The notes beneath the pieces are model-generated. The model was not told the DNA's origin, did no database searches, and was given only the letters and a program-made list of their open reading frames with translations. Position numbers and translations under genes: made by a program. Positions 20,147 through 31,334 of a stretch of 64,000 bases of DNA are shown piece after piece; position 1 is the first letter of the stretch, and each line of letters starts with the position of its first letter. Source of the DNA: Sulfuriferula sp. AH1 (GTDB lineage: Bacteria > Pseudomonadota > Gammaproteobacteria > Burkholderiales > Sulfuriferulaceae); assembly GCF_002162035.1 (NCBI RefSeq), contig NZ_CP021138.1:558001-622000 (forward strand), read 5' to 3'.

Positions 20147-21262
20147 ATGATGCGAGTGGGTCTGGTTGGTTGGCGCGGCATGGTCGGTTCGGTGCTGATG
20201 CAGCGTATGCGCGAAGAGCGTGATTTCGATTTGATCGAACCGGTATTTTTTACCACCTCGCAAGTCGGTGGCAAGGGGCCGGATATCGGCCGCGATATTC
20301 CCGCGTTGAAAGACGCACGTAATATCGATGAACTCAAGGCGATGGATGCCATTATTTCTACCCAGGGCGGCGACTATACTACCGAAATCTTCGGACAACT
20401 GCGTTCAGCCGGATGGAAGGGCTACTGGATAGACGCAGCATCGACGCTGCGCATGGAAAAGGATAGCGTGATTATCCTCGATCCGGTGAATCAGCACGTG
20501 ATCAAGGATGCGCTGGTCAAGGGTGGCAAGGACTTCATCGGCGGCAACTGCACGGTGTCGCTGATGCTGATGGCGCTGGGCGGTCTGTTCCGCGAAAACA
20601 TGGTGGACTGGATCAGTGCAATGACCTATCAGGCCGCGTCCGGCGCAGGCGCACAGAATATGCGCGAACTACTTAACCAGATGGGCGAAGCGCACAAGGT
20701 TGCCAAAGGTCTGCTGGATGACCCTGCTTCCGCCATTCTCGACATCGATCGTGAAGTAGCGGGAGTCTTGCGCGACGATGCTTTCCCCACCGCCAATTTT
20801 GGTGTGCCACTGGCCGGCAGCCTGATTCCCTGGATCGACAAGGATCTGGGCAACGGTCAAAGCAAGGAAGAGTGGAAAGCGCGTGCCGAAACCAACAAGA
20901 TATTGGGGCTGGCCGACGGTCAGGTCAATATCGACGGCTTGTGCGTGCGTATCGGCGCGATGCGCTGCCACAGCCAGGCGCTGACCGTGAAACTGATGCA
21001 GGATGTGCCGATGGATGAAATCGAGGCCATCATTGCCGCACATAACGACTGGGTCAAAGTGGTGCCTAACCAGCGCGAAGCCAGCATGGCTGATCTGACG
21101 CCTACAGCGGTGACCGGCACGCTGACGGTGCCGGTGGGGCGGATGCGCAAACTTTACATGGGCAGCGAGTACCTTTCCGCATTCACCGTCGGCGATCAGC
21201 TGCTCTGGGGTGCGGCGGAACCGTTGCGCCGCATGTTGCGTATTCTGGTGGAAGAACAATGA
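20147..21262 (+). CDS. asd: Aspartate-semialdehyde dehydrogenase
   Basis: This 371-residue enzyme reduces aspartyl phosphate to aspartate semialdehyde for lysine, threonine, methionine and diaminopimelate synthesis. The N-terminal nucleotide-binding [17 protein letters not shown] and the catalytic Cys in [17 protein letters not shown] are intact, as is the conserved [12 protein letters not shown]. It is the gamma/beta-type long Asd. The stop overlaps the start of the Usg-like paralogue at 21259. Confidence 0.98.
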   Translation: MMRVGLVGWRGMVGSVLMQRMREERDFDLIEPVFFTTSQVGGKGPDIGRDIPALKDARNIDELKAMDAIISTQGGDYTTEIFGQLRSAGWKGYWIDAASTLRMEKDSVIILDPVNQHVIKDALVKGGKDFIGGNCTVSLMLMALGGLFRENMVDWISAMTYQAASGAGAQNMRELLNQMGEAHKVAKGLLDDPASAILDIDREVAGVLRDDAFPTANFGVPLAGSLIPWIDKDLGNGQSKEEWKARAETNKILGLADGQVNIDGLCVRIGAMRCHSQALTVKLMQDVPMDEIEAIIAAHNDWVKVVPNQREASMADLTPTAVTGTLTVPVGRMRKLYMGSEYLSAFTVGDQLLWGAAEPLRRMLRILVEEQ

Positions 21263-22278
21263 CCGGGCTGGTGAATGTCGCCGTGCTGGGGCCAACGACC
21301 CTGATCGGCGAAGCAGTGCTGGCGCAGCTGGCTGAACGTGATTTTCCGGTCGGAAAGCTGTACCTGCTCTCGCCGAGCCTTTCGGTAGGCGACGAAGTGC
21401 AGTTTAAACAAAAAGATATCACTGTGCTTGATGCCGTAAGCTTCGATTTTAATCAGGTGCAGTTGGCGATCTTCGCTGCGGGGGCAGAAGCGGCTGCTCA
21501 CTTCGCGCCAATCGCGGTAGCTGCCGGGTGTGTCGTGATCGATACCAGCCCGCAGTTCCGTCAGGAAGAGGATGTGCCGCTGGTGGTGGCGGGGGTGAAC
21601 AGTGAATGCATCGCGGACTATAAGGCCCGCAGAATCATTGCCTGTCCGAACGCGGCAACCACGCATCTGCTGTTGAGTCTGAAGCCGATTATGGATGCAG
21701 CCGGGCTGACGCGAGTGAGTGTCGCCACTTATCAGTCGGTATCCGGTTCGGGCAAGGCCGGGGTAGACGAATTGGCCGACCAATCACGCGCCATTTTTAA
21801 TCTTACCGAAACCGAGAATATCGTATATCCTAAACGCATTTCCTTTAACATTTTGCCGCAAGTTGGTGATTTGATGGATAATGGTTATAGTGCTGAAGAG
21901 ATGAAGATGGTGGAGGAAACACGCAAGGTGCTGGCCATGCCGAACTTGGCCATTAACCCGACCGCAGTCAGGGTGCCGGTGTTCTATGGGCACGGTCAGG
22001 CAGTGCAGATAGCGACGCAGCGTAAACTCGCGGCGGATGCTGCGGTTGCGATATGGCAAAATGTGAATGGGATATCAGTTGTGGGGTCAGCTGAGGATGC
22101 CGAATATCCTACGCCTATTGATACTGCAGGGAATGATGCGATATTGATAGGCCGGGTGCGCGACGCGATTGGTGATGATCTGGGTTTGAATTATTGGTTG
22201 GTGGCAGATAATATTCATGCAGGCACCGCATTGAATAGTGTACGTATTGCGGAGAAGTGGGTAGCCGAATTTATTTAG
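21259..22278 (+). CDS. usg: Asd paralogue of the Usg type, catalytic Cys absent
   Basis: This 339-residue protein has the aspartate-semialdehyde dehydrogenase fold: an N-terminal Rossmann region ([19 protein letters not shown]) and a dimerisation domain ([16 protein letters not shown]). At the position of the catalytic NC(S/T)T motif it has [14 protein letters not shown], so the nucleophilic cysteine is replaced by alanine. This matches Usg-type proteins, which are not expected to be dehydrogenases. It overlaps asd by four bases (ATGA). Role unknown; association with Asd or another regulatory function is inference. Confidence 0.9.
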   Translation: MTGLVNVAVLGPTTLIGEAVLAQLAERDFPVGKLYLLSPSLSVGDEVQFKQKDITVLDAVSFDFNQVQLAIFAAGAEAAAHFAPIAVAAGCVVIDTSPQFRQEEDVPLVVAGVNSECIADYKARRIIACPNAATTHLLLSLKPIMDAAGLTRVSVATYQSVSGSGKAGVDELADQSRAIFNLTETENIVYPKRISFNILPQVGDLMDNGYSAEEMKMVEETRKVLAMPNLAINPTAVRVPVFYGHGQAVQIATQRKLAADAAVAIWQNVNGISVVGSAEDAEYPTPIDTAGNDAILIGRVRDAIGDDLGLNYWLVADNIHAGTALNSVRIAEKWVAEFI

Positions 22279-22334
22279 ATGTTCATAATTACATGAAATG
22301 CCTAACAGGCAATTGAATCAGAGGGGTCGGTACA

Positions 22335-25073
22335 ATGCATAAAAGGAAAATTGTGAGTTGTTTGTCAGCCGCGATGCTGTTACTGGCGCAAACACCCGCT
22401 TACAGTGCGGGTTTAGGTAAGCTCTCCATTAATTCGGCATTAGGCCAGCCGCTTAATGCCGAAATAGAAGTCATTGCTGCCGATCCCACTGAATTGAGCC
22501 ATTTGCAGGCGCGGATGGCCAGCGCCGAAGCTTTTCGTAATGCCAACATAGAAATGAATAACGCCTTATCGGGCGTAAAGTTTGTCGTTGACAAGAAGGC
22601 TGACGGACATACAGTACTTAAAGTTACCTCAAATCAGCCTATTAACGATCCTTTTGTCGATATGCTGATTGAACTGGACTGGGGTAGCGGACAAATGGTG
22701 CGTGAATATACCCTGCTGCTTGATCCTCCCGGTATGTTCAATAATCAGAGCAGTCGTAATCTGACTGTTACCCCCGCGACCGTTGCTCGGGATGCTTCAG
22801 CAACGCCCAAGCCCGCATCTGCTGATACAACCCGCGCTGCGAAACCGGCGTCGCGTGATATGAATGTGAGCCAGGCCAAGCCTGTCGCAAAAAAACCGGC
22901 CCCGACCAGCGTCATGCCGAAAGCCGAGAGCGAAACGCCGGCTGCCGGTGCAGTCGGTATGGAGACGGTAGGCCCTATCAAGCGCGGTGCAACTCTGATA
23001 GCAATAGCAAAAGAAACCAAACCCGAAGGTGTCAAGCTGGAACAGATGCTGGTGGGTTTATATCGCCAGAATACCCATGCGTTCGCGGGTAATAATATGA
23101 ACCGGCTGAAAGTCGGACAGATTATTAAAGTGCCGACCAAGGAAGAGGTTTCCGCTATCAGTGAAGCCGAAGCCGTGCGCGAAATCAAATTACAATCTGC
23201 GGATTGGCATAACTATCGGCAGAAATTGGCCGGAGAAGTTGCTGCTGCCCCGGCAGTAGCAGAAAAACCGGCGCAGGCCAGCGGTAAAATCACCCCAAAA
23301 GTGGAAGACAGGGCTGCTGCAGTTAAACCCGGGCAAGATGTGCTCAAATTATCCAAAGGCGAAGCGCCTGTTACGAATCAAAAATCAGCCAATGGTGTAA
23401 AAACCGCTAAACCAACTGCTGCAGAGCAAAAGCAGGCTGCACAGGATGAAGCAGTGGCGAAGCAGAAGGCGCTCAATGAAGCGAACGAGCGTGCCGCTGC
23501 CTTGGAAAAGAATATCAAGGATATGCAGCGTCTGGTTGAACTGAAAAATCAGTCCATGGCAGCGTTGCAAAAAAATGCGGAAAAACCTGCGCCTGCCGCA
23601 CCCATTCCTGTACCGCCGACAGTTAAGCCCGAGGCAGCGCCAGCCAAACCGGCGGAAGCGGTTAAAAAGCCGGTTCCGGTCGCGCAGCCAAAGCCTGCTG
23701 CTTCGGTTGCCGATACGGGTAACTGGTACGATGTCATCAATCCATTGTATGCTGGCGCAGCCGCGGTAGGCGTGTTGTTGCTGGCATTGCTGGGTTTTAT
23801 GACTAAAAGCCGTCGTCGGCGTGAAGGTTTGACTAAATTCGAAAACAGCATCATGACCAATGTCGAAGTCAAGCCTAACACTGTGTATGGCGCGCAAGGC
23901 GGTGCATCGGTCAATACCAACAACACTTCGTTCCTGACCGATTTCAGTCAATCGGGTTTAGGCAATCTCGATACGCATGATGTCGATCCAATCGCTGAAG
24001 CTGAAGTTTACATGGCTTACGGGCGCGACGCTCAGGCCGAAGAGATTCTAAAAGAAGCCATGGTTAAAGATCCGGTTCGCCACGAAATCAAACTGAAATT
24101 GCTCGAGATCTATGCGGCACGTAACAATCTGCCTGCATTTGAATCGATTGCAACCGAATTGTATTCGGCGCTCGGCGGGGAAAATACGCCACTCTGGGAG
24201 AAAGCCGCCGAGTTAGGCCGCAAACTGGACCCGAATAATCCGCTGTATGGCGGTCAACCTGGTGCAGCGGTCAAGCATGACGCTGAAGTGCCTGCAGCCG
24301 TTGCAGCAGGGGGGGCGGTAGCAGCAGTTGCCCTGGATGAATTTGTTACTGCAGATGAACCTGAAGAAACGGTAACCGCGCAAAATGTGTCCCCGACCTC
24401 TGCCGATCAGGATATGGATTTCCCAACTGCGCTGGATTTCGATACCGAACTGATGCCAGCTCCAGCAACGGGGCACGAAGAAGAGACGCCCGTTGATGCA
24501 GACATGACCGAGTTGCAGGCTGTTGATACGTTACCTGCCGAGCAGATGGCTGCAGAAGCTAATGAGTCTGAGGAAGACAAAGCAACGGCAGAACCGGTTG
24601 CCGATACGTTTGCGGGTTTGGATTTCAGTCTGAATTTCGAGCCGCAGGAAATGCCGGAGGCTGCCGAGCCTGTTGCCGTACCTGAGCCGGTGCATGAAGA
24701 GCCGGCGATGCAGGCAGAAACGGTTGTCCATGACGACATGCTGAACTTCGATTTTGATCTGGATAAAACAGATATCGATCAGCATGAGGAATTGGCGCCC
24801 ATTGCAGAGTTGGCGCCTGCGGTCGAGCCTGCTGATGCGCCAATGAACCTGGATTTCTCTGGTATAAATCTGAATTTTGACGAACCGGCCGATGCTGCGG
24901 AAACGACACTCAGTGACGTAGAGCAGGAGGTGAAAACCAAACTGGATTTGGCGCAGGTTTACCAGGAAATGGGTGATCATGAGAATGCGCGTGAAATTCT
25001 GCAGGAAGTGATTAAAGAGGGGAATGCTCAGCAGCAGGCGAGCGCCCAGGACTTGTTAAATCAATTGGGTTGA
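22335..25073 (+). CDS. fimV: FimV/HubP-family polar peptidoglycan-binding protein
   Basis: This is a 912-residue cell-pole landmark protein of the FimV/HubP/TspA family. It has a signal peptide (about 1-25, ending AYSA) and the FimV N-terminal domain beginning LGKLSINSALGQPLNAEIEV. A LysM-like peptidoglycan-binding segment lies at about 213-268, followed by a Pro/Ala/Lys-rich linker with a coiled coil. One transmembrane helix (about 472-490, GAAAVGVLLLALLGF) is followed by a very acidic cytoplasmic region and the C-terminal TPR-like FimV domain (LDLAQVYQEMGDHENAREIL). In relatives it organises type IV pili and polar proteins. Its stop overlaps the next gene. Confidence 0.93.
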   Translation: MHKRKIVSCLSAAMLLLAQTPAYSAGLGKLSINSALGQPLNAEIEVIAADPTELSHLQARMASAEAFRNANIEMNNALSGVKFVVDKKADGHTVLKVTSNQPINDPFVDMLIELDWGSGQMVREYTLLLDPPGMFNNQSSRNLTVTPATVARDASATPKPASADTTRAAKPASRDMNVSQAKPVAKKPAPTSVMPKAESETPAAGAVGMETVGPIKRGATLIAIAKETKPEGVKLEQMLVGLYRQNTHAFAGNNMNRLKVGQIIKVPTKEEVSAISEAEAVREIKLQSADWHNYRQKLAGEVAAAPAVAEKPAQASGKITPKVEDRAAAVKPGQDVLKLSKGEAPVTNQKSANGVKTAKPTAAEQKQAAQDEAVAKQKALNEANERAAALEKNIKDMQRLVELKNQSMAALQKNAEKPAPAAPIPVPPTVKPEAAPAKPAEAVKKPVPVAQPKPAASVADTGNWYDVINPLYAGAAAVGVLLLALLGFMTKSRRRREGLTKFENSIMTNVEVKPNTVYGAQGGASVNTNNTSFLTDFSQSGLGNLDTHDVDPIAEAEVYMAYGRDAQAEEILKEAMVKDPVRHEIKLKLLEIYAARNNLPAFESIATELYSALGGENTPLWEKAAELGRKLDPNNPLYGGQPGAAVKHDAEVPAAVAAGGAVAAVALDEFVTADEPEETVTAQNVSPTSADQDMDFPTALDFDTELMPAPATGHEEETPVDADMTELQAVDTLPAEQMAAEANESEEDKATAEPVADTFAGLDFSLNFEPQEMPEAAEPVAVPEPVHEEPAMQAETVVHDDMLNFDFDLDKTDIDQHEELAPIAELAPAVEPADAPMNLDFSGINLNFDEPADAAETTLSDVEQEVKTKLDLAQVYQEMGDHENAREILQEVIKEGNAQQQASAQDLLNQLG

Positions 25074-25726
25074 TGATAAACGACATATCAACTTCCCGGC
25101 GTCCTATCTGTCATCCAGCCACAGCAGTAATGCTGTGGCTGTTTTTTATGGTGTGGATAATGCAGGTGAATACGCCGATATTGGCAGGCATCAGCACGGT
25201 GACGGCGTTGGTATTCACTCGGCGTACCCGGCAGCAGTTTGTCCGCTATCTCCGGCGCAGCCGCTGGCTATTGCTGGTCTTGTTGCTGATGCATGCCTAC
25301 AGCCTGCCCGGCACACCGTTGTGGCCGGCGTTGGGGGCATATAGCCCAAGTCAGATAGGATTAAGCAGCGGTTTGTTGCAGAGCTGGCGGTTGATGCTGG
25401 TGCTGGCCATGCTCGCGGTGTTGATGACACGGCTGAGCCGCGAGGCGATCCTGATGGGCATTTATACGCTGATGGCGCCATTGCGATATGTTGGCCTGGA
25501 ACCCGAACGCATGGCAGTGCGTGTCTGGCTGACTATGCGCTATGCAGAAGCACTGATGGAAGATGCGCGGCGCGTGTCTTTCAGGCAGCGTTTGCAGCAA
25601 TTATCCAATCCGCCTGCAGCGGGTGACGATATGGTGCAGTCGCTGGAATTGCCGCTGCAGCGGTCAAGTTGGCTTGATTATGCATGCATTGCGAGTGTGG
25701 TGGTGCTTGGGATCTGGGTGAGATGA
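25070..25726 (+). CDS. EcfT/CbiQ-like energy-coupling factor transmembrane protein
   Basis: This 218-residue membrane protein has several hydrophobic helices in its first 130 residues, then a conserved-looking cytoplasmic stretch (PERMAVRVWLTMRYAEAL) and one C-terminal helix. The arrangement resembles the T-component of ECF transporters (CbiQ/EcfT). No ATPase or substrate-binding subunit lies beside it, so a transport role is uncertain. It overlaps fimV by four bases and truA by four (25723-25726). Confidence 0.6.
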   Translation: MMINDISTSRRPICHPATAVMLWLFFMVWIMQVNTPILAGISTVTALVFTRRTRQQFVRYLRRSRWLLLVLLLMHAYSLPGTPLWPALGAYSPSQIGLSSGLLQSWRLMLVLAMLAVLMTRLSREAILMGIYTLMAPLRYVGLEPERMAVRVWLTMRYAEALMEDARRVSFRQRLQQLSNPPAAGDDMVQSLELPLQRSSWLDYACIASVVVLGIWVR

Positions 25727-26523
25727 AGCGTATTGCGTTGGGTTTGGAATACAACGGCAGCCAGTTTTGCGGGTGGCAGCATCAGCCGCAAGGCTGTGGC
25801 GTGCAAGATGCGCTGGAGCGTGCCCTGTCGCAGATTGCAGGACATGCAGTATCAGTAGTGGCAGCAGGCCGGACTGACACCGGAGTGCATGCGACCGAAC
25901 AGATCGTGCACTTCGATGTGTCGATAGAGCGTCCGTTAACGGCATGGGTGCGCGGTGCCAATGCGTTTTTGCCTGACGGAGTCGCCGTGCTGTGGGCGCA
26001 ACTGGTCGGCCCGGATTTTCATGCGCGTTTTAGTGCGATATCGCGCAGCTATCGTTACGATTTGCTGAATCATCCGGTGCGTCCGGCACTCAACGCCGGA
26101 CAGGTGGGCTGGTATCATGCACCGCTGGATATTGCGCGGATGCAGCAGGCGGCTGCCTTGCTCGTTGGCGAGCATGATTTCAGTGCGTTTCGTGCGGCGG
26201 AATGCCAGGCGAGATCACCCGTGCGCGTGCTGCGGCAACTCAATGTATCCGGACAGGGCAATCTCGTCGTATTCGAGCTGACAGCGAATGCTTTTTTGCA
26301 TCATATGGTGCGCAATATCGTCGGTGCATTGGTGTACGTCGGCCAGGGCAAATATCCGCCGGACTGGATCGCCGATTTGCTGCAGCAGCGCGACCGTACC
26401 CGCGCGGCGCCGACTTTTGCAGCCGCCGGTCTGCATCTGTGCCATGTCGAATACGATGCAATGTGGGGTTTGCCCGACAGCCGTGGTGCCTGTCGGCCGA
26501 TCTCCAGGATTGAGGATAAATGA
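25723..26523 (+). CDS. truA: tRNA pseudouridine(38-40) synthase
   Basis: This 266-residue enzyme isomerises uridines 38-40 in the anticodon stem-loop of tRNAs. The catalytic Asp is D52 in AAGRTDTGVHATEQIVHFD, and the second conserved block FLHHMVRNIVGALVYVG is present. The ATG at 25723 overlaps the stop of the upstream gene (ATGA) and gives MKRIALGLEYNGSQF, the standard start. The stop abuts the trpF ATG. Confidence 0.97.
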   Translation: MKRIALGLEYNGSQFCGWQHQPQGCGVQDALERALSQIAGHAVSVVAAGRTDTGVHATEQIVHFDVSIERPLTAWVRGANAFLPDGVAVLWAQLVGPDFHARFSAISRSYRYDLLNHPVRPALNAGQVGWYHAPLDIARMQQAAALLVGEHDFSAFRAAECQARSPVRVLRQLNVSGQGNLVVFELTANAFLHHMVRNIVGALVYVGQGKYPPDWIADLLQQRDRTRAAPTFAAAGLHLCHVEYDAMWGLPDSRGACRPISRIEDK

Positions 26524-27147
26524 ATGCGAACACGAATTAAAATCTGCGGACTCACCCAGGTCGAAGCCGCCCTGCATGCAGCCTACGCAGGCGCGGATGC
26601 CATCGGGCTGGTATTCTATCCGCCCAGTCCGCGTCATGTCGAAATCGCTCAGGCGCGGGAAATCGCGCAGGCCTTGCCCGCGTTTGTGAGCAGCGTGGTG
26701 CTATTTGTCGATGCGGATGCCGCCGAAGTGCAGACCGTTATCGAACAAGTGCGTCCCAGCCTGTTGCAATTCCATGGCGACGAATCCCCAGTCTATTGCC
26801 GTCAATTCAAGCTGCCTTATATTAAGGCGGTTCGCGTTAGAGCGGGGCTGGATTTGGTACAATACGCAACTCGGTTCGATGATGCCCAAGGTATCCTGCT
26901 CGATGCATTTGTGCCGGGTGAAGCGGGCGGTACTGGACACAGTTTCGATTGGGCGCTGATTCCGCCGGTCCTGCCCCTGCCGCTGATACTGTCAGGCGGC
27001 CTGGATGCGCAGAATGTCGCTGCGGCGATTCAGCAAACCCGTCCGTGGGCCGTCGATGTGTCGAGCGGTGTGGAAATCAGTAAAGGCATCAAGGATGCGG
27101 CGAAAGTCGTGCAATTTATTCAAGAGGTAAGTAATGCATATCGGTGA
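26524..27147 (+). CDS. trpF: Phosphoribosylanthranilate isomerase
   Basis: This 207-residue TIM-barrel enzyme converts phosphoribosylanthranilate to CdRP in tryptophan synthesis. The catalytic cysteine is C8 in KICGLTQ, and the phosphate-binding C-terminal loops [12 protein letters not shown] and VDVSSGVE are present. It is in the truA-trpF-trpB-trpA order typical of beta/gammaproteobacteria and overlaps trpB by 14 bases. Confidence 0.97.
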   Translation: MRTRIKICGLTQVEAALHAAYAGADAIGLVFYPPSPRHVEIAQAREIAQALPAFVSSVVLFVDADAAEVQTVIEQVRPSLLQFHGDESPVYCRQFKLPYIKAVRVRAGLDLVQYATRFDDAQGILLDAFVPGEAGGTGHSFDWALIPPVLPLPLILSGGLDAQNVAAAIQQTRPWAVDVSSGVEISKGIKDAAKVVQFIQEVSNAYR

Positions 27148-28333
27148 ACTTCCAGATGAGCACGGTCATTTTGGCCCCTATGGCGGTATTTTTGTCGCGG
27201 AAACCTTGATTGCGGCATTGGATGAACTGCGTCAGGAATACGAGCTGGCGCGCGAGGATGCGGCGTTCATGGCCGAGTTTCGTCATGAGCTCAAGCACTA
27301 TGTCGGACGTCCTAGCCCGATCTATCACGCGAAACGCTGGTCGGAACATCTGGGCGGTGCGCAGATTTATCTCAAGCGCGAGGATCTGAACCACACCGGC
27401 GCGCATAAAATCAACAATACCATTGGGCAGGCTTTGCTGGCACGGCGCATGGGCAAGAAGCGCGTGATCGCGGAGACAGGTGCCGGGCAGCACGGCGTGG
27501 CGTCCGCCACGGTGGCTGCTCGCTACGGCATGGAATGCGTGGTGTACATGGGTGCCGAAGACGTCGCGCGACAGTCGCCTAACGTGTACCGCATGAAGCT
27601 GCTGGGTGCGACCGTGGTGCCGGTGTCTTCCGGTTCCAGGACCTTGAAAGACGCACTAAACGAAGCCATGCGCGACTGGGTCACCAACGTCGAATCGACT
27701 TTTTACATTCTGGGTACCGCGGCCGGACCGCACCCGTATCCCATGCTGGTGCGCGATTTCCAGTCGGTTATCGGCGAAGAGTGCCTGACGCAGATGCCGG
27801 ACATGATCGGCCGCCAGCCTGATGCGGTGATTGCCTGTGTCGGCGGCGGCTCCAACGCCATCGGCATTTTCTATCCGTATCTCGAACATAACAACGTACG
27901 CCTGATCGGTGTCGAGGCAGGCGGCGAGAGTGTCGCCAGCGGGCGCCATGCAGCGCCGCTGACGGCGGGTACGCCCGGCATATTGCATGGTTTCCGCAGT
28001 TACCTGATGCAGGATGAGAACGGCCAGATCATCGAGACGCATTCCATTTCTGCCGGTCTGGATTATCCTGGCGTCGGTCCTGAACATGCCTGGCTGAAAG
28101 ACAGCGGTCGCGCCGAATATGTTGCCATTAACGACGACGAGGCGATGCGCGCTTTTCATGACTTGTGCCGTTTCGAGGGCATTATCCCGGCACTCGAATC
28201 CAGCCATGCGCTGGCACATGCGGCCAAAATCGCGCCTGGCATGAGCAAGGACCGGATACTGCTGGTGAACCTGTCCGGGCGCGGTGATAAGGACATCAAC
28301 ACCGTGGCGAAACTGTCGGGCATCACACTTTAA
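27134..28333 (+). CDS. trpB: Tryptophan synthase, beta subunit
   Basis: This 399-residue PLP enzyme condenses indole with serine. The PLP-binding lysine is K92 in [16 protein letters not shown], and the cofactor phosphate loop VGGGSNAIG is present. The start at 27134 ([18 protein letters not shown]) overlaps the end of trpF. It is followed by trpA after 30 bases; the two subunits form the alpha2-beta2 complex with indole channelling. Confidence 0.98.
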   Translation: MHIGELPDEHGHFGPYGGIFVAETLIAALDELRQEYELAREDAAFMAEFRHELKHYVGRPSPIYHAKRWSEHLGGAQIYLKREDLNHTGAHKINNTIGQALLARRMGKKRVIAETGAGQHGVASATVAARYGMECVVYMGAEDVARQSPNVYRMKLLGATVVPVSSGSRTLKDALNEAMRDWVTNVESTFYILGTAAGPHPYPMLVRDFQSVIGEECLTQMPDMIGRQPDAVIACVGGGSNAIGIFYPYLEHNNVRLIGVEAGGESVASGRHAAPLTAGTPGILHGFRSYLMQDENGQIIETHSISAGLDYPGVGPEHAWLKDSGRAEYVAINDDEAMRAFHDLCRFEGIIPALESSHALAHAAKIAPGMSKDRILLVNLSGRGDKDINTVAKLSGITL

Positions 28334-28363
28334 ACAGCGCCGGAAATTTTGTAGAGAGTAAAT

Positions 28364-29161
28364 ATGAGCCGTATCAAGCAGACTTTTGCCCAACTCAACG
28401 CGCAACACAAGGCAGCGCTGATTCCGTTTATCACCGCAGGGGACCCGGATCCGCAGCTGACGGTGCAAATTCTGCACGGCCTGGCTGCTGCAGGGGCGGA
28501 TATCATCGAGCTGGGCGTGCCGTTTTCCGACCCGATGGCGGATGGCCCTACCATACAGCGCGCATCGGAACGGGCGCTCAAGCATCATGTCGGTTTGAAG
28601 GACGTGCTGGCGATGGTAACCGAGTTTCGAGCCACCAACACCACTACGCCGATCGTGCTGATGGGTTATGCCAATCCAATTGAACATATGGGTTACGCCG
28701 TGTTTGCCCAGGCGGCAGCCGCTGCCGGCGTGGACGGCGTGCTGACGGTGGATATTCCGCCGGAAGAAAGTGTGGCGGAGATATTCATGGCCGCCGGCAT
28801 AGATACGATATTCCTGCTGTCGCCGACCACCCCGGATGCGCGCATCAATCTGGTGGCGAGCAAAGCCAGCGGTTTCGTCTATTATGTATCGCTGAAAGGC
28901 GTAACCGGCTCCGCCAATCTGGATCTGGCCGAAGTTGCCGGACATATTCCGGTGATACGCGAGCGCTGCGGGCTGCCGGTCGGCGTGGGTTTCGGTATCC
29001 GTGATGCGCAGACTGCAGCAGCCATTGCGAAGTTTGCTGATGCGGTCGTAATCGGTAGCCGGATTGTGGAAGAAATAGAAAACTCGCCGCGCGAACAGGT
29101 GGTGGCGAATTTGACGACGTTTGTTGCCGGCGTGCGCGCAGCGATGGATGTGACGGCTTAA
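28364..29161 (+). CDS. trpA: Tryptophan synthase, alpha subunit
   Basis: This 265-residue TIM-barrel subunit cleaves indole-3-glycerol phosphate. The catalytic Glu49 and Asp60 are in [18 protein letters not shown], and the phosphate loop [11 protein letters not shown] and VIGSRIVE follow. It lies after trpB. Downstream, before accD, there is only a short 5-bp hairpin (29166-29178) and a few T residues, which could cause partial termination. Confidence 0.98.
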   Translation: MSRIKQTFAQLNAQHKAALIPFITAGDPDPQLTVQILHGLAAAGADIIELGVPFSDPMADGPTIQRASERALKHHVGLKDVLAMVTEFRATNTTTPIVLMGYANPIEHMGYAVFAQAAAAAGVDGVLTVDIPPEESVAEIFMAAGIDTIFLLSPTTPDARINLVASKASGFVYYVSLKGVTGSANLDLAEVAGHIPVIRERCGLPVGVGFGIRDAQTAAAIAKFADAVVIGSRIVEEIENSPREQVVANLTTFVAGVRAAMDVTA

Positions 29162-29202
29162 GTCAGGTACAACGTACCGTTTTCAAGAATGAAGGAATTG
29201 CC

Positions 29203-30072
29203 ATGAGTTGGTTTCAGAAAATATTGCGCCCCAAGATTAATCGCCGTCTGGCGGAAGACCCGAAAAAGGTGATGCCGGAGGGGCTGTGGAGTAAATGCCC
29301 ATCGTGTGAGACAGTCCTGTATCGCGCCGATCTGGAACGCAATATGGAAGTGTGTCCGAATTGCGCCCATCACCACCGGATTGGTGCGCGTACGCGACTG
29401 AATATGCTGCTGGATACCGAAGGCCGGTTTGAAATCGGTGCGGAAGTGACGCCGGTCGATACGTTGAAATTCAAGGACAGCAAAAAATACAGCGATCGTT
29501 TGCTCGAAGCGCAACGCGCTACCAGTGAAAAGGATGCGCTTGTCGTCATGAAAGGCAAGGTAGTCAATGTGCCGTTAGTCGTGGCTGCTTTTGAATTCAA
29601 ATTCATGGGCGGCTCGATGGGGGCGGTGGTAGGCGAGCGTTTTGTGCGCGGCATCGAAGTCTGCCTGCAGGACAAAGTGCCGTTCGTGTGTTATGCCGCC
29701 AGTGGCGGTGCCCGGATGCAGGAAGGCTTGTTCTCGCTGATGCAGATGGCAAAAACCAGTGCCGCGCTGACCAAGCTGGCGGAAGCCAAACTGCCCTTTA
29801 TTTCCGTGCTGACCGACCCGACCATGGGCGGCGTGTCGGCCAGTTTCGCGATGTTGGGTGATGTGATCATTGCCGAACCGCGCGCCTTGATCGGCTTTGC
29901 CGGGCCGCGGGTGATCGAGCAGACCGTGCGCGAAACGCTGCCTGAAGGCTTCCAGCGCGCCGAATTCCTGCAAGAACACGGCGCAGTCGATCTGATTATC
30001 GACCGGCGTGAAATGCGCGAGCGTTTATCCAGCCTGCTGGCGATGATGCAGCGCAAATCAGCGGTAGCTTGA
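29203..30072 (+). CDS. accD: Acetyl-CoA carboxylase carboxyltransferase, beta subunit
   Basis: This 289-residue subunit, with AccA, transfers the carboxyl group from biotin to acetyl-CoA in the first step of fatty-acid synthesis. The N-terminal C4 zinc ribbon has C32, C35, C51 and C54. The crotonase-fold core carries [17 protein letters not shown] and [10 protein letters not shown]. It overlaps folC by four bases (ATGA), as in many proteobacteria. Confidence 0.98.
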   Translation: MSWFQKILRPKINRRLAEDPKKVMPEGLWSKCPSCETVLYRADLERNMEVCPNCAHHHRIGARTRLNMLLDTEGRFEIGAEVTPVDTLKFKDSKKYSDRLLEAQRATSEKDALVVMKGKVVNVPLVVAAFEFKFMGGSMGAVVGERFVRGIEVCLQDKVPFVCYAASGGARMQEGLFSLMQMAKTSAALTKLAEAKLPFISVLTDPTMGGVSASFAMLGDVIIAEPRALIGFAGPRVIEQTVRETLPEGFQRAEFLQEHGAVDLIIDRREMRERLSSLLAMMQRKSAVA

Positions 30073-31319
30073 TGAATTTAGCTCAATGGCTGGATTACCT
30101 CGAGGGGTTGCATCCGCAAGTCATTGATCTCGGGCTGGAACGGGTTGCGCAAGTCCGCGGGACACTGCTTCCGCTTGTGCGGACCCCGATCATTATCGTC
30201 GGTGGTACCAACGGCAAAGGCTCAACCTGCGCCTATCTGGAATCGATGCTGAGTGCCGCAGGCTATCGCGTCGGGCTGTACACGTCGCCGCATCTGCTGC
30301 GCTACAACGAAAGAGTGCGCATCGCGCAGACCGAAGTCAGTGACGCCGCGCTGTGTGCAGCATTCGCTGCCATAGAGGCGGCGCGTGGCTCCGTATCGTT
30401 GAGCTATTTTGAATTCGGTACGCTGGCAGCGATGTGGCTGTTTGAACAGGCGGCTGTCGATATCGCGATTCTCGAAGTGGGGCTGGGCGGCCGTCTGGAT
30501 GCTGTCAATGTATTTGATGCCGATTGCGCCGTGATTACCAGTATCGACATCGATCATACCGAATATCTGGGCACCACCCGCGAGCAGATCGCGCGAGAAA
30601 AGGCGGGTATTTTCCGTGCCGGGCGTCCGGCAGTCTGTGGCGATGTTGCCCCCCCCTCCGTGTTGCAGGACGAAGCGAGGCGTCTGGGTGCCGACTGGCG
30701 GGCAATTGGCGAGGCATTCCAGTTCCGCAAGCAGGTGTCGGGCTGGGATTATCAGGGTGTCCAGCATTATCGGAATTTGCCGCTACCCGTTATGCGCGGC
30801 GATTATCAGTTGAATAATGCGGCCACAGCGATTGCCGCTCTGGAAAGTCTGGCGCCTGTTTTTGCGTTGAAGGAGCATGCAGTGCGCGAAGGTTTGCTGC
30901 ATGCCCGAGTACCTGGGCGATTCCAGATCATGGCTGAAAAGCCGCAGCGTATCCTGGATGTCGCGCATAATCCGCATGGGGCGAGCGCGCTGGCAGCCAA
31001 TCTGGCGCAGACCCCGGTATCCGGCAAAACTTACGCGGTGTTTGCGATGCTGGCAGACAAGGATATCGCAGGGGTTGTCGCTGCCATGTCCGGTGTGGTC
31101 GATGTCTGGTATATCGCCGGGCTGGATGTGCCGCGTGGCGCGCCAGCGGAGATGATACAGAATGCATTGACCGCGGCCGGCATCAGCGAAGTGCTGGCGA
31201 TGGACAATGTGGAATCCGCCTGGACTTTTGCCTGTGAACAAGCACGGGAAAATGATAGAATATGCGTCTTTGGTTCCTTTTATACCGTCGCCGCCATCCT
31301 GCGATTGATAGTCGGCTAA
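30069..31319 (+). CDS. folC: Bifunctional folylpolyglutamate/dihydrofolate synthase
   Basis: This 416-residue Mur-ligase-like enzyme makes dihydrofolate and adds glutamates to folates. The ATP-binding loop [17 protein letters not shown] lies near residues 45-61. [16 protein letters not shown] and the C-terminal domain start [12 protein letters not shown] are clear. It starts inside the accD stop and is followed by a SPOR-domain gene after 15 bases. Confidence 0.97.
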   Translation: MMNLAQWLDYLEGLHPQVIDLGLERVAQVRGTLLPLVRTPIIIVGGTNGKGSTCAYLESMLSAAGYRVGLYTSPHLLRYNERVRIAQTEVSDAALCAAFAAIEAARGSVSLSYFEFGTLAAMWLFEQAAVDIAILEVGLGGRLDAVNVFDADCAVITSIDIDHTEYLGTTREQIAREKAGIFRAGRPAVCGDVAPPSVLQDEARRLGADWRAIGEAFQFRKQVSGWDYQGVQHYRNLPLPVMRGDYQLNNAATAIAALESLAPVFALKEHAVREGLLHARVPGRFQIMAEKPQRILDVAHNPHGASALAANLAQTPVSGKTYAVFAMLADKDIAGVVAAMSGVVDVWYIAGLDVPRGAPAEMIQNALTAAGISEVLAMDNVESAWTFACEQARENDRICVFGSFYTVAAILRLIVG

Positions 31320-31334
31320 TTAGGAAGCTCATGT

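Noticed and set aside
29166-29178. Short GGTAC-GTACC hairpin between trpA and accD as a terminator
   Set aside because: Only a 5-bp stem with a 3-base loop and a short T-run; at most partial termination, not listed as a feature.
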